This document shows, piece after piece, positions 25,161 through 33,758 of a stretch of 64,000 nucleotides of DNA (position 1 is the stretch's first letter; each line of letters starts with the position of its first letter). The translations under genes were made by a program, and so were the position numbers. The notes under the pieces are model-generated. The model was not told the origin of the DNA. It saw only the letters and a program-made list of their open reading frames with translations, and searched no databases. The DNA is from Microlunatus parietis (lineage in GTDB: Bacteria > Actinomycetota > Actinomycetes > Propionibacteriales > Propionibacteriaceae): NCBI RefSeq assembly GCF_013407955.1, contig NZ_JACCBU010000001.1, positions 2,232,001 through 2,296,000 on the forward strand, read 5' to 3'.

Positions 25161-25720
25161 CAGACGACCTCGTCCAGTTCGGCGCGCAGGGCCGCGCCCT
25201 TGGGCATCACCTCCGAGATCGCGAGTACGACGACGCCGGCCAGCGTGATCATCGGAGGCTCCATGAGCACCGGAGTCCCGGCACCATCGCCCAGCGAGAT
25301 CCACGCGATCAGCCACTGCGCCGCCACTGACACGGCCGCCGCGACCACGCCGCCGAACAGGAGCAGCAGACCGACCGTCCTGATCCGGCGCAGATTCGTG
25401 CCGGAGAAGGGATCCCCGGCCATGGCGGACCCGACGATCCGGTTGATCACGACGGCGACCCCGGCCGCGATTCCGACTGGAACGAACCTCTCGGTCAGCC
25501 ACAACGCGGTCTGCGCGATCGTCGGCTCGGTGATCAGGATCTGCGTCACCCCGGTCACCTGCACCCCCGGCGGTAGCGCCGCAAGCTCTCCGACCGTCCT
25601 GCTGATCACGGCAGAGATCGGCACCGAGTACCCGGTCACGAACTGGACCGCGAACACCGTCAGGCCCGTCGAGTGTGACGTTACGTCCACGAGATCGATT
25701 TCGTGCGTCGTTCTCCTCAC
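25160..25720 (-). CDS. DUF2975 membrane protein (start uncertain)
   Basis: Up to 186 residues and four hydrophobic segments (GLTVFAVQFVTGYSVPISAV, FVPVGIAAGVAVVINRIVG, VGLLLLFGGVVAAAVSVAAQ, PMITLAGVVVLAISEVM), ending in KGAALRAELDEVV, which matches the DUF2975 C-terminus. GTG at 25720 is the working start but lacks a good ribosome site; GTG at 25690 is an alternative. Two palindromes (GACGT-t-ACGTC at 25677-25687 and an 18-bp near-palindrome at 25688-25705) fall inside this 5' part. They may be operators, which would argue for a later start. Confidence 0.7.
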   Translation of the reverse strand: MRRTTHEIDLVDVTSHSTGLTVFAVQFVTGYSVPISAVISRTVGELAALPPGVQVTGVTQILITEPTIAQTALWLTERFVPVGIAAGVAVVINRIVGSAMAGDPFSGTNLRRIRTVGLLLLFGGVVAAAVSVAAQWLIAWISLGDGAGTPVLMEPPMITLAGVVVLAISEVMPKGAALRAELDEVV

Positions 25721-25801
25721 ACTCGATGAGCCAGCTCCGTCCGGGACGGCTGTGGCTGGCGTCGTCGTCCGCGGGGTTTTCGGGCGGATTGGTGTTGTGG
25801 C

Positions 25802-25883
25802 GATGACCGGAATCCAGCGCGCCCTGGCCCGATGAGCCGGATCCGGCCCCGTTTCGGGGCGAGCGCGCTCGATTCCGGTCATC
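25802..25883. repeat. Compound inverted-repeat structure (possible terminator)
   Basis: Outer arms GATGACCGGAATCCAGCGCG (25802-25821) and its complement with one mismatch (25864-25883) enclose two further stems: GCCGGATCCGGC (25836-25847) and GCCCCG-ttt-CGGGGC (25846-25860). It lies 22 nt past the stop of the cytosolic GH76 gene and could end that operon. It is unusually elaborate for a terminator. Confidence 0.65.
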
Positions 25884-25904
25884 CCGCTGCGACCGACAAC
25901 CCCT

Positions 25905-26951
25905 TCAGAGCTTGGCGCGGAGCTCCAGGGCCATGATCGCGCTCAGCTGCGTCGAGTAGTCGATCGGGCCGGCCAGGGGCTTGCGCCAGTCGTTGGCGGC
26001 GAGGCGGGTGCAGCCGTCGGTGGAGTCGATCAGGGCGTCCGTGCTGGTGATCACGAACTCCTTCAGCTTCGTCAGCTCGGCCGACTCCGTATCACCGACG
26101 GCGTCCAGCAGAACCCCGAGGTAGCGGTAGTAGACGCCCTTGAACAGGCCGCAGTCGCCGTCGCCCTCGTCGGTGAACACCCCGCCGTCGGTGAGTTCGT
26201 CGACGGCGGTGACGGCGGTCCGGATCGCGGTGTTGATCATGGCGCCCGGGTCGTCGGCGGTCCTGGACAGCTCGACGGCTGCCCCCAGGTAGAGGCCCTG
26301 GTTGTAGGTGAACCGCCACTGGGTGTCGATCTTGCCGTCCTGCTGCCGGTTGATCCCGTCCTCGACGAAACCACTGTCCGGGTCGACCAGGGTCTCGGTC
26401 AGCCAGGCGAAGGCGCGCCGGGCGTAGTCGAGGTACGGCTGATCGTCGGCGAGTGCGGCCAGCCGGCAGGACAAGATCACCAACGGCCCGTTGGCCGGGG
26501 TGTTCTTGTAGTCCAGCTGGGGCTTGCGCCAGGCCAGGCTCGGCCCGAGCTGATCATTCCAGCCATGCTCGACCACGTGCGCCCAGATCGCCCTGGCGTC
26601 GGCCAGGTACGACTCCTCGCCGGTCGCCCGGTGCAGCCTCAGGACGGCGAGGGCGTACCAGAGCATGTCGTCGAAGTAGTCGTTGAACAGCGAGCCGGCA
26701 TTGCGCTCCAGGATATTGCGGTACGTGTCCGTCGCCGCCGCCAGCCGACCTTGATCACCGGACCGGAGATAGGCGTCCAGCCGGACGTCGATCACATGCG
26801 CCAACCACCAGTAGTTGAAGGTGGCGTCGTCACCGGCCGGATGGCTGTTGTGCAACAGCTGCGGCCAGGGTGCGCCGAAGCTGCGGTCGAGGGTGTCCTG
26901 GGCGTAGTCGGCCAGTTCGCCGATCGGCGTGATCATGGTGGAGTCGGTCAC
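25905..26951 (-). CDS. Cytosolic glycoside hydrolase family 76 (alpha-1,6-mannanase-like)
   Basis: A 348-residue (alpha/alpha)6-barrel enzyme without a signal peptide. SLFNDYFDDMLWYALAVLRL carries the GH76 catalytic Asp-Asp pair. WRFTYNQGLYLGAAVELSR and GLFKGVYYRYLGVLLD are conserved barrel motifs. GH76 enzymes cleave alpha-1,6-mannosidic linkages. It is the last gene of the ABC-transporter operon (GTGA overlap with the binding-protein gene), so it presumably finishes imported mannooligosaccharides; a secreted paralogue lies at 30208. Confidence 0.88.
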   Translation of the reverse strand: MTDSTMITPIGELADYAQDTLDRSFGAPWPQLLHNSHPAGDDATFNYWWLAHVIDVRLDAYLRSGDQGRLAAATDTYRNILERNAGSLFNDYFDDMLWYALAVLRLHRATGEESYLADARAIWAHVVEHGWNDQLGPSLAWRKPQLDYKNTPANGPLVILSCRLAALADDQPYLDYARRAFAWLTETLVDPDSGFVEDGINRQQDGKIDTQWRFTYNQGLYLGAAVELSRTADDPGAMINTAIRTAVTAVDELTDGGVFTDEGDGDCGLFKGVYYRYLGVLLDAVGDTESAELTKLKEFVITSTDALIDSTDGCTRLAANDWRKPLAGPIDYSTQLSAIMALELRAKL

Positions 26952-28219
26952 TTGCGCTGCTCCGCCAGGATCTGATTGCCCCGCTTCTCGGCCTCGGCGA
27001 GCGCCTCCTCGGCGCTGATCTCACCGGACATGAACCGCTGCAGTTGCGGGATCAGGGCCTTGCCCTCCATGTCGGCGTAGCCCTTCAGGGTCGGCCGGGT
27101 CTGGGCGTACTTCATGGTGGCGACGAAGCCGGCGTACTTCTCGTTGTCGGTGAAGTACGGGTCCTCGGCGGCCTCGATCAGCGCGGGGATCCAGCCGGAC
27201 AGCTTGCCGAACGAGATCGCATTCTCCTTCTCGGTCGCCCACCACTTGAGGAACGCCCAGGCACCGTCGGCGTTCTTGGCGCCGCGCGGAATGATCAAGC
27301 CGAAGCCGCCCATGTTGGCGGCCTTGTCGCCGCGCGGTCCGGCCGGCGGTTCGGCGATGCCGTACTTCAGCGTCTTCACCTTGTCCAGGTCGGACAAGGC
27401 CCACGGGCCGTCGTACTTCATCGCGGCCTTGCCCTCGGCGAACGCGTTGCCACCGGCGCCGAAGCCGAGCTGGTAGACCTTGGCGTCCAGCAGCTGCTTC
27501 CAGAAGTTGAGCACCTCGACGCCCTCGGGGCTGTTGAACGCGACCGCGGTCTGGTCCTCGGTGAGCATGCTGCCGCCGGCCTGGCGGATCCACATGTTGA
27601 AGAGGCCGGGATCGTCCAGCGAGAAGCCGGCCCGGGTCAGCTTGTTGCCGTCCCGCTTGGTCAGCGTGGTCGCGGCCTGCCTCAGCTCGTCCCAGTTCGT
27701 CGGCGGCTCGAGGCCCGCCTCGGCAAAGAGTTCCGTGTTGTAGAACAGGGAGCGGTTGTCCACCAGCAGCGGCAGCCCATAGTGCTTGCCGTCGACGACC
27801 ATCTCCTCGACCGCCGGCCCGTAGAACCGACCAAGATCGATCTTGTCCGCGGCGATCCGGTCGTCCAGCGCGGTGAACGCGTTCTTGCCGGCGTAGACCG
27901 ACGTGTTGAAGCGGTCCCAGAGCACGATGTCGGGGACCCGGCCGCTGGCCATGCCGGTGAGCAGCTTCTGCTCGACCTCCTCCTGCGCTACGAAGGTGAC
28001 CTTGTAGTCGGTCTGGGCCGCGTTGAACGCGTCGGCCTGCGCCTTCAGCTGCTTGGCTTGATCACCGGACCAGCCACCCCAGAAGGTGACCTCCTTGATC
28101 TTGGGCCCGCCGGCCCCGGTGCCTCCGGTGGTGCCGCCGCTCGGGCCGCCACAGGCCGCCAGGACCAGGGCGAGCAGGCCGGCGACGACCGCCGCCGCGA
28201 TGGATCGGATGGTGCGCAT
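26948..28219 (-). CDS. Sugar ABC transporter substrate-binding lipoprotein
   Basis: A 423-residue family-1 extracellular binding protein. The signal peptide ends in LVLAACGG (lipobox). Mature features include VTFWGGWSGDQAKQLKAQADAF, RVPDIVLWDRFN and GLPLLVDNRSLFYNTELFAEAG. AGGAG lies 7 nt before the ATG. Together with the two permeases upstream and GH76 downstream, it probably binds mannooligosaccharides. No ATPase gene is present in the cluster; such importers often share a housekeeping MsiK-type ATPase. Confidence 0.93.
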   Translation of the reverse strand: MRTIRSIAAAVVAGLLALVLAACGGPSGGTTGGTGAGGPKIKEVTFWGGWSGDQAKQLKAQADAFNAAQTDYKVTFVAQEEVEQKLLTGMASGRVPDIVLWDRFNTSVYAGKNAFTALDDRIAADKIDLGRFYGPAVEEMVVDGKHYGLPLLVDNRSLFYNTELFAEAGLEPPTNWDELRQAATTLTKRDGNKLTRAGFSLDDPGLFNMWIRQAGGSMLTEDQTAVAFNSPEGVEVLNFWKQLLDAKVYQLGFGAGGNAFAEGKAAMKYDGPWALSDLDKVKTLKYGIAEPPAGPRGDKAANMGGFGLIIPRGAKNADGAWAFLKWWATEKENAISFGKLSGWIPALIEAAEDPYFTDNEKYAGFVATMKYAQTRPTLKGYADMEGKALIPQLQRFMSGEISAEEALAEAEKRGNQILAEQRK

Positions 28220-28229
28220 CGTTGAACTC

Positions 28230-29132
28230 CTATTTGCTGGCGCCCAGATGGGCGACGCCCTCGATGATGTGACGCTGGGCCAGGACGAAGATGATCAAGA
28301 CCGGGACGCTGGACATGACGGTGCCGGCCATCAGCGGCCCGAAGTCGGTCACCTTGTCGTTGACGAACGTGGACAGGGCAACCTGGACGGTGAGCATGGA
28401 CGGGTCGTTGAGCACGATCAACGGCCAGAGGAACGCGTTCCAGCCCGCCTGGAAGGTGAGTACGCCGAGCACGGCGAGCCCGGCCGCCGCCAGCGGCAGG
28501 TAGACCTGGACGAAGATCCGGAACTCGCTGGCGCCGTCGATCCGGGCCGCCTCGCCCAGTTCGTCCGGCAGGCTCTCGAAGAACTGCTTCATGAAGAACA
28601 CCGCGAACGGACCCGCGGCGCCGGGCAGGATGACCGCCCAGTACGTGTTGATCAACCCGAACCCGCCCTGCCCGAGCAGGTCGTTGCCGCCGGCCAGCGG
28701 CCAGTACCGCAGCACCAGGAAGGCGGGCACCATGGTGACGATCCCCGGCACCATCATCGAGGCGAGGAACGCTCCGAAGACGATCTTGCGGCCGCGGAAT
28801 CTCAGCTTGGCCAGCGCATAGCCGCCCAACCCGCCGAAGAAGAGGTTGGTCACGCAACCGGCCAGGGCCAGGAACAGGGAGTTGAGCAGGTACTGGGCGA
28901 ACGGGGTCTCGGCGAAGACCCGCTGGTAGTTCTCCAGCGTCGGCACCTTCGGCAGCAGCGACAGGTAGTTGCTGAGCGCCTCGCTGGCCGGCTTGAACGA
29001 CGTCGCGAGCGTCCAGACCAGTGGCATCACCGTGCTGAACGCTATTGCCGAGGCGCCGATCCACCACAAGCTGTGTTTGATGATCTTGGAGGGCTTGATG
29101 ATCTTGCCCAGCTTCATCGGTTTGGTGCTCAC
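28230..29132 (-). CDS. Carbohydrate ABC transporter permease (MalG-type)
   Basis: A 300-residue inner-membrane permease with six helices. The cytosolic EAA loop is ELGEAARIDGASEFRIFVQVYLPLA, followed by GVLTFQAGWNAFLWPLIVLN. The GTG start overlaps the stop of the MalF-type gene (GTGA). It forms the translocation channel with its partner and works with the downstream lipoprotein. Confidence 0.95.
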   Translation of the reverse strand: MSTKPMKLGKIIKPSKIIKHSLWWIGASAIAFSTVMPLVWTLATSFKPASEALSNYLSLLPKVPTLENYQRVFAETPFAQYLLNSLFLALAGCVTNLFFGGLGGYALAKLRFRGRKIVFGAFLASMMVPGIVTMVPAFLVLRYWPLAGGNDLLGQGGFGLINTYWAVILPGAAGPFAVFFMKQFFESLPDELGEAARIDGASEFRIFVQVYLPLAAAGLAVLGVLTFQAGWNAFLWPLIVLNDPSMLTVQVALSTFVNDKVTDFGPLMAGTVMSSVPVLIIFVLAQRHIIEGVAHLGASK

Positions 29133-30070
29133 GCCTGACCTCCCATCCGGTTGATCCGTACGTTGATCACGGTGAAGACCAGGATGATCGCGAACAGGAT
29201 GAACGACAGCGCCGAGGCGTAGCCCATCTCCAGGGCCCCGAATCCCTTGTCGTAGATGTAGTAGACGATCGTCACCGTCGCGTTGCCCGGGCCGCCCTTG
29301 GTCAGGATGAAGGCCTGGTCGAACACCTGGAACGACCCGATGATCAACAGCGTCGAGACCAGGAACATGGTCTTCGAGATGCCGGGCAGGGTGACGTGCC
29401 AGAAGCTCCGCCAGGCGCCGGCACCGTCCAGCTGGGCGGCCTCGTAGAGATCACGGGGCACGCCCTGCAGCCCGCCCAGGAAGATGATCATGTTGCCGCC
29501 GAAGCCGGCCCAGACGCTCATCGCGACGATCGACGGCATCGCCCACTGCGACTCGTACAGCCAGGCGGGTCCGTCGATGCCGAACCAGCCGAGCACGACG
29601 TTGAAGACGCCGTACTGCGGGTTGAGCAGCCAGAACCAGATCGAGGCGGTGGCCACCGAGGAGGACACGACCGGGATGTAGAACAGGGTCCGCATCACCT
29701 TGGTGGCCCGGCTGCTCCGGTTCAGCAGCAGCGCCGTGGCCAGCGCGACGATGATGCCGAGCGGCACGTACATCACCGTGTAGTAGGCGGTGTTGCGGAG
29801 CGCGACCCAGAAGAACGGGTCGCCGAAGACCTTGACGTAGTTCGCCACCCCGACCCAGGAGAGCTCGTCGACGATCGAGTAGTCGGAGAAGCTGAGCACG
29901 GCCGCGACGACCATCGGCACCAGCAGGAACACGACGAACAGCACGATCGGCAACGCCAGGAACGCCCAGCCGTTGATCGTCTGCTGCCGGCCGGTGGTCA
30001 TGCCGCGCCGCTTGCGCGGAACCGGAGTCGCGGGACTGAGCCGCACCGGATCGTCGGTGATCGACGCCAT
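29129..30070 (-). CDS. Carbohydrate ABC transporter permease (MalF-type)
   Basis: A 313-residue permease with six predicted helices, beginning at GWAFLALPIVLFVVFLLVPM. The EAA loop is DLYEAAQLDGAGAWRSFWHV. The ATG at 30070 follows GAGGGGG; an extended frame to 30136 would run into the promoter region. It is the first gene of the operon permease-permease-binding protein-GH76 and is divergent from the secreted GH76, sharing an AT-rich control region. Confidence 0.93.
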   Translation of the reverse strand: MASITDDPVRLSPATPVPRKRRGMTTGRQQTINGWAFLALPIVLFVVFLLVPMVVAAVLSFSDYSIVDELSWVGVANYVKVFGDPFFWVALRNTAYYTVMYVPLGIIVALATALLLNRSSRATKVMRTLFYIPVVSSSVATASIWFWLLNPQYGVFNVVLGWFGIDGPAWLYESQWAMPSIVAMSVWAGFGGNMIIFLGGLQGVPRDLYEAAQLDGAGAWRSFWHVTLPGISKTMFLVSTLLIIGSFQVFDQAFILTKGGPGNATVTIVYYIYDKGFGALEMGYASALSFILFAIILVFTVINVRINRMGGQA

Positions 30071-30119
30071 CGAGCCCCCTCGCCGAGATGGTGGTGGTGT
30101 GGTGGGTGCGGCTATTACT

Positions 30120-30201
30120 ACACCATTAATCTCCATCTCGACAATATGAATATATTAATTGGGATGAATCCTTGACGTACCCTCCGCCGGCGACCTACCG
30201 T
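30120..30201 (+). promoter_or_regulatory. Divergent control region; leaderless promoter of secreted GH76
   Basis: TTGACG (30172-30177), an 18-nt spacer and TACCGT (30196-30201) end 6 nt before the GH76 ATG. Upstream lies an AT-rich island with the palindromes ATTAAT and AATATATT (30149-30156), unusual in this GC-rich DNA and a likely regulator site for both directions. Confidence 0.6.
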
Positions 30202-30207
30202 CGGGGC

Positions 30208-31662
30208 ATGACCCGACGCGCCATTGGCGCCGCGATCGCGGCCCTCGCCACGCTTGGAATGATCACCTTCGCCGCCGCACCGGCGGCCGCCTCCGAGGGG
30301 GATGCCACGACCAGACGCCCGGCCAAGGCCGAGCCGGCGGCCGTCCCACTCGCCGCGACCGAGGATCGACTGGCCGACGGGGCCACGATCTTCGGCCGCC
30401 AGATCGAACTGCACCTCTCCGACGCCGACGCCCTCGGCTGGGCCCGGATCTCCAGCGGCGATCCGACCGACGAGGTGTGGCTGGACCGCTCCTTCGACGG
30501 CGGCGCGACCGTCGCCGACGAACGGCTCGGCTACTCGACCATCCCGGCCGGTTCCCGGTCGGTCACCTCGCCCGAGTTCGCCCTGAACGTTGACGGCAAG
30601 GAGGGCGTGCTGCGGGCCTGCGGCAAGGCCGGCAACCGCGATGACATCGTCTGCACCAGCTGGTTCGGTGTCGAGAAACCGCAGACCGAGGGCACCCCGG
30701 CCCAGCGGGCCGTGGACGCCCTGATGCGCTTGTACAACAAGGACACCGGGCTCTGGAAGACCACCGGCTGGTGGAACTCGGCGAACGCGCTGACCGCGGT
30801 GCTGGACTACCAGCTGGCCACCGGCGACGACCGCTACGAGTGGGTGATCGCGAACACGTACGACAAGAACAAGGACGCCCAGGGCGGCAACTTCACCAAC
30901 GAGTACATCGACGACACCGGCTGGTGGGCACTGGCCTGGATCCGGGCGTACGACCTCACCGGTGATCAGCGCTACCTGGACACGGCGATCTTCGACGCCG
31001 AGTACATGTGGGACACCTGGAGCGACGTCTGCGGCGGCGGCGTGATCTGGAACATCAACGTGAAGTACAAGAACGCCGTCACCAACGAGCTGATGATCAA
31101 GGTGCTGGCCAGCCTGGCCAACCGGGTCGAGGGCGACTCCAGCTTCCTCGACCGGGCGGTGCAGAACTGGGAGTGGTTCCGCGACAGCGGCATGATCAAC
31201 TCCCGGAACATGATCAACGACGGCCTGAACGACGCCTGCGAGAACAACGGTCAGCCGACCTGGACGTACAACCAGGGCATCGTGCTCGGCGCACTGACCG
31301 AGCTGCACGCGGCGACCGGCGACCGGGGCTACCTGCGCACCGCGAAGAAGCTGGCGACGGCCTCCACCCAGGACTCCGGGATCAACCCGAAGGGGGTGCT
31401 CCGCGAGCCGTGTGAGTCGGGGGACTGCGGCGGCGACGGCCCGACCTTCAAGGGCGTCTATGTCCGGAATCTCGGCGAGCTCAACGCGGCCCTGCCGAAC
31501 CGGCCGTACCAGTCCTACCTGGTGAAGCAGGCGAAGACCTCCTACGCCAAGGACCGGAACCGGTTCGACCAGTACGGCCTGCACTGGGCCGGGCCGATCC
31601 GCTACATCTCGGCGGCGACCCAGCAGAGCGCGACCGAGGCCCAGATCGCCCCGCTGCGCTAG
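30208..31662 (+). CDS. Secreted glycoside hydrolase family 76 (alpha-1,6-mannanase-like)
   Basis: A 484-residue exported enzyme. The signal peptide is MTRRAIGAAIAALATLGMIT through to about APAAAS. An N-terminal beta domain of about 120 residues (FGRQIELHLSDADALGW, WLDRSFDGGATV) resembles a carbohydrate-binding or immunoglobulin-like module. The GH76 barrel follows, with the catalytic pair in NEYIDDTGWWALAWIRAY and WTYNQGIVLGALTELHA. It probably attacks yeast or fungal alpha-mannan outside the cell to feed the divergent ABC importer. The start is leaderless. Confidence 0.9.
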   Translation: MTRRAIGAAIAALATLGMITFAAAPAAASEGDATTRRPAKAEPAAVPLAATEDRLADGATIFGRQIELHLSDADALGWARISSGDPTDEVWLDRSFDGGATVADERLGYSTIPAGSRSVTSPEFALNVDGKEGVLRACGKAGNRDDIVCTSWFGVEKPQTEGTPAQRAVDALMRLYNKDTGLWKTTGWWNSANALTAVLDYQLATGDDRYEWVIANTYDKNKDAQGGNFTNEYIDDTGWWALAWIRAYDLTGDQRYLDTAIFDAEYMWDTWSDVCGGGVIWNINVKYKNAVTNELMIKVLASLANRVEGDSSFLDRAVQNWEWFRDSGMINSRNMINDGLNDACENNGQPTWTYNQGIVLGALTELHAATGDRGYLRTAKKLATASTQDSGINPKGVLREPCESGDCGGDGPTFKGVYVRNLGELNAALPNRPYQSYLVKQAKTSYAKDRNRFDQYGLHWAGPIRYISAATQQSATEAQIAPLR

Positions 31663-31711
31663 GAGGGCGGGCCGGTCCACCGACCGCCGGCACCTGTGAA
31701 ACGCTGACGCC

Positions 31712-32725
31712 ATGGAGTTTCGATTTCTCGGCCGCAGCGGCCTCAAGGTGTCGGCGGTCAGTTACGGCAACTGGGTGACCCACGGGTCGCAGGTCGAGGC
31801 CGAGCAGGCCCAACGGTGCGTCCGGGCGGCGCTGGACGCGGGCATCACCACGTTCGACACCGCGGACACGTACGCGAACACGAAGGCCGAATCGATCCTC
31901 GGCGAGGCGCTGGCCGGTGAGCGGCGGGAGAGCCTGGAGATCTTCACCAAGGTCTACTTCCCCACCGGTCCCGGCGGCCCGAACGACACCGGGCTGTCCC
32001 GCAAGCACATCCACGAGTCGATCAACGGCTCGCTGAAGCGGCTGAAGACCGACTACGTCGACCTCTATCAGGCGCACCGGTTCGATCACTTCACGCCGCT
32101 CGAGGAGACCATGGAGTCGTTCGCCGACGTGGTCCGGCAGGGCAAGGCGCTCTACATCGGGGTCAGCGAGTGGACCGCGGAGCAGCTCCGCGCCGGGCAT
32201 GCGCTGGCCCGGGAACTGCGCTTCCCGTTCGTCTCGAACCAGCCGCAGTACAACGCGCTGCACCGGGTCATCGAGGCCGAGGTGGTGCCGACGTCGTACG
32301 AGCTCGGGATCAGCCAGGTGGTCTATTCGCCGATCGCGCAGGGCGTGCTGACCGGCAAGTACCTGCCGGGACAGCCGCCGCCGGAGGGCTCCCGGGCCAC
32401 CGACCAGGCCAGCGGCGCCGGCTTCATCAAGCGGCTGGTCGACAACGACGAGCTGTTGGCGCGGGTGCAGAAGCTGGCCCCGTTGGCCGAGGCGGAGGGC
32501 CTGACCATGGCCCAGCTGGCGATCGCCTGGGTGCTCAACAACGAGAACGTGGCGACCGCGATCACCGGCGGCTCCCGGCCCGAGCAGGTCACCGCGAACG
32601 CCGAGGCGGCCGGCAAGAAGCTGTCCGAGGAGACCCTTCGCGGCATCGACGAGGCGCTCGGCGATGCCGTCGTGACGGACCCGGGCCTCACCGCCCGGTC
32701 GGCGCCGACGAAGCGGCTCACCTGA
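31712..32725 (+). CDS. Aldo/keto reductase (Kv-beta-like group)
   Basis: A 337-residue NADPH-dependent TIM-barrel oxidoreductase. FDTADTYANTKAESILGEAL carries the catalytic Asp and Tyr, LEIFTKVYFP the Lys and VDLYQAHRFD the His. AITGGSRPEQVTANAEA is the cofactor-phosphate site. Length and spacing fit the Kv-beta/YghZ-like AKRs. Its stop overlaps the start of a 66-residue protein (TGATG). Confidence 0.92.
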   Translation: MEFRFLGRSGLKVSAVSYGNWVTHGSQVEAEQAQRCVRAALDAGITTFDTADTYANTKAESILGEALAGERRESLEIFTKVYFPTGPGGPNDTGLSRKHIHESINGSLKRLKTDYVDLYQAHRFDHFTPLEETMESFADVVRQGKALYIGVSEWTAEQLRAGHALARELRFPFVSNQPQYNALHRVIEAEVVPTSYELGISQVVYSPIAQGVLTGKYLPGQPPPEGSRATDQASGAGFIKRLVDNDELLARVQKLAPLAEAEGLTMAQLAIAWVLNNENVATAITGGSRPEQVTANAEAAGKKLSEETLRGIDEALGDAVVTDPGLTARSAPTKRLT

Positions 32726-32925
32726 TGTCGTGGCACTGGACCTACCAGCCGGTCCCGGCCGGCACCCAGGGCCGGAGCAAGAACTTCCCGCGGCAGGGCG
32801 ACGCGGAGTCGTGGCTCGGCGAGACCTATCCGGACCTGTACTCCGACGGCGTCCGCTCGGTCACGCTTTATGAGGACGAGCGGAAGGTCTACGGGCCGAT
32901 GAGCCTGGAGCCGGACGACGCCTGA
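32725..32925 (+). CDS. Small conserved-type protein, unknown function
   Basis: A 66-residue protein rich in aromatic and charged residues (SWHWTYQPVPAGTQGRSKNF, then GDAESWLGETYPDLYSDGV), ending in GPMSLEPDDA. It is translationally coupled to the aldo/keto reductase gene. The pattern resembles small actinobacterial proteins of unknown function. Confidence 0.75.
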   Translation: MSWHWTYQPVPAGTQGRSKNFPRQGDAESWLGETYPDLYSDGVRSVTLYEDERKVYGPMSLEPDDA

Positions 32926-32944
32926 CCCGGTTCGTGCCCTGTGG

Positions 32945-33709
32945 TCAGCTGCCGAAGCCGCCGTTGCTCGACAGCAGCTGGCCGTTGATCCAGGAACCCT
33001 GGTCCGAGAAGAGGAACCGGACCAGGTTGGCGGTGTCGTGCGGCGTGCCCAGCCGACCGGCGGGCGTCTGCGCGATGCCGGCGGCGCGGATCTCGTCGGT
33101 CATCCAGCCGGTGTCGACCGGGCCGGGATTGATCACGTTGGCGCGAACGCCGCGATCGGCCAGCTCGTGCGCGGCGGCGATCACCAGCCGGTCCAGGGCT
33201 CCCTTGCTGCACCCGTACGGCAGGTTGTGCACGACGTGATCACTGGTCAGCGCGACGATCCGGGCCCTGGCCTCGCCGCCATGATCGACGACCGGCAGCC
33301 GCTCGGCGTACTCCTTGATCAACAACCAGCTGGCCCGGGCGTTGACGTCGAAGTGGCGGTCCCAGCTGTCCAGGGACGTGGTGAGGATCGAGCTGTCGAC
33401 GGACTCGCAGTGCGACAGCACCAGGCCGGCAAGATCATCGTGCGCTGACGCGGCCTTGATCAACTCCGCCGGTACGGCAGGATCGGCAAGATCACCGGCG
33501 ATCAGGTCCACCCGCCGGCCGAGCGCCCGGCAGTCCTCGGCGATCGCCGCCGGGTCGTCCGGGCCCGCCTCCATGCCGAGCCGGTCGTCGTACGGCCGCC
33601 AGTAGCTCAGCGCCAGGTCCCAGCCGTCCTCGGCCAGGCCGAGCGCGAGCCCGGCCCCGATGGAGCGGCGCCGGCCCACTCCGGTGATCAACACTGTGCC
33701 ACGACTCAT
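32945..33709 (-). CDS. Short-chain dehydrogenase/reductase
   Basis: A 254-residue SDR. The variant cofactor loop is VLITGVGRRRSIGAGLALGLA. The catalytic Ser is in ARIVALTSDHVVHNL and the Tyr-Lys pair in YGCSKGALDRL. NPGPVDTGWM and the C-terminal GQLLSSNGGFGS are typical of FabG-like members. GGAGG lies 6 nt before the ATG at 33709. The substrate is unknown. Confidence 0.9.
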   Translation of the reverse strand: MSRGTVLITGVGRRRSIGAGLALGLAEDGWDLALSYWRPYDDRLGMEAGPDDPAAIAEDCRALGRRVDLIAGDLADPAVPAELIKAASAHDDLAGLVLSHCESVDSSILTTSLDSWDRHFDVNARASWLLIKEYAERLPVVDHGGEARARIVALTSDHVVHNLPYGCSKGALDRLVIAAAHELADRGVRANVINPGPVDTGWMTDEIRAAGIAQTPAGRLGTPHDTANLVRFLFSDQGSWINGQLLSSNGGFGS

Positions 33710-33758
33710 CTGGGGCCTCCGTTCGTCACAAGGGACCCATCGTGGCAGCCGGGCCCGG

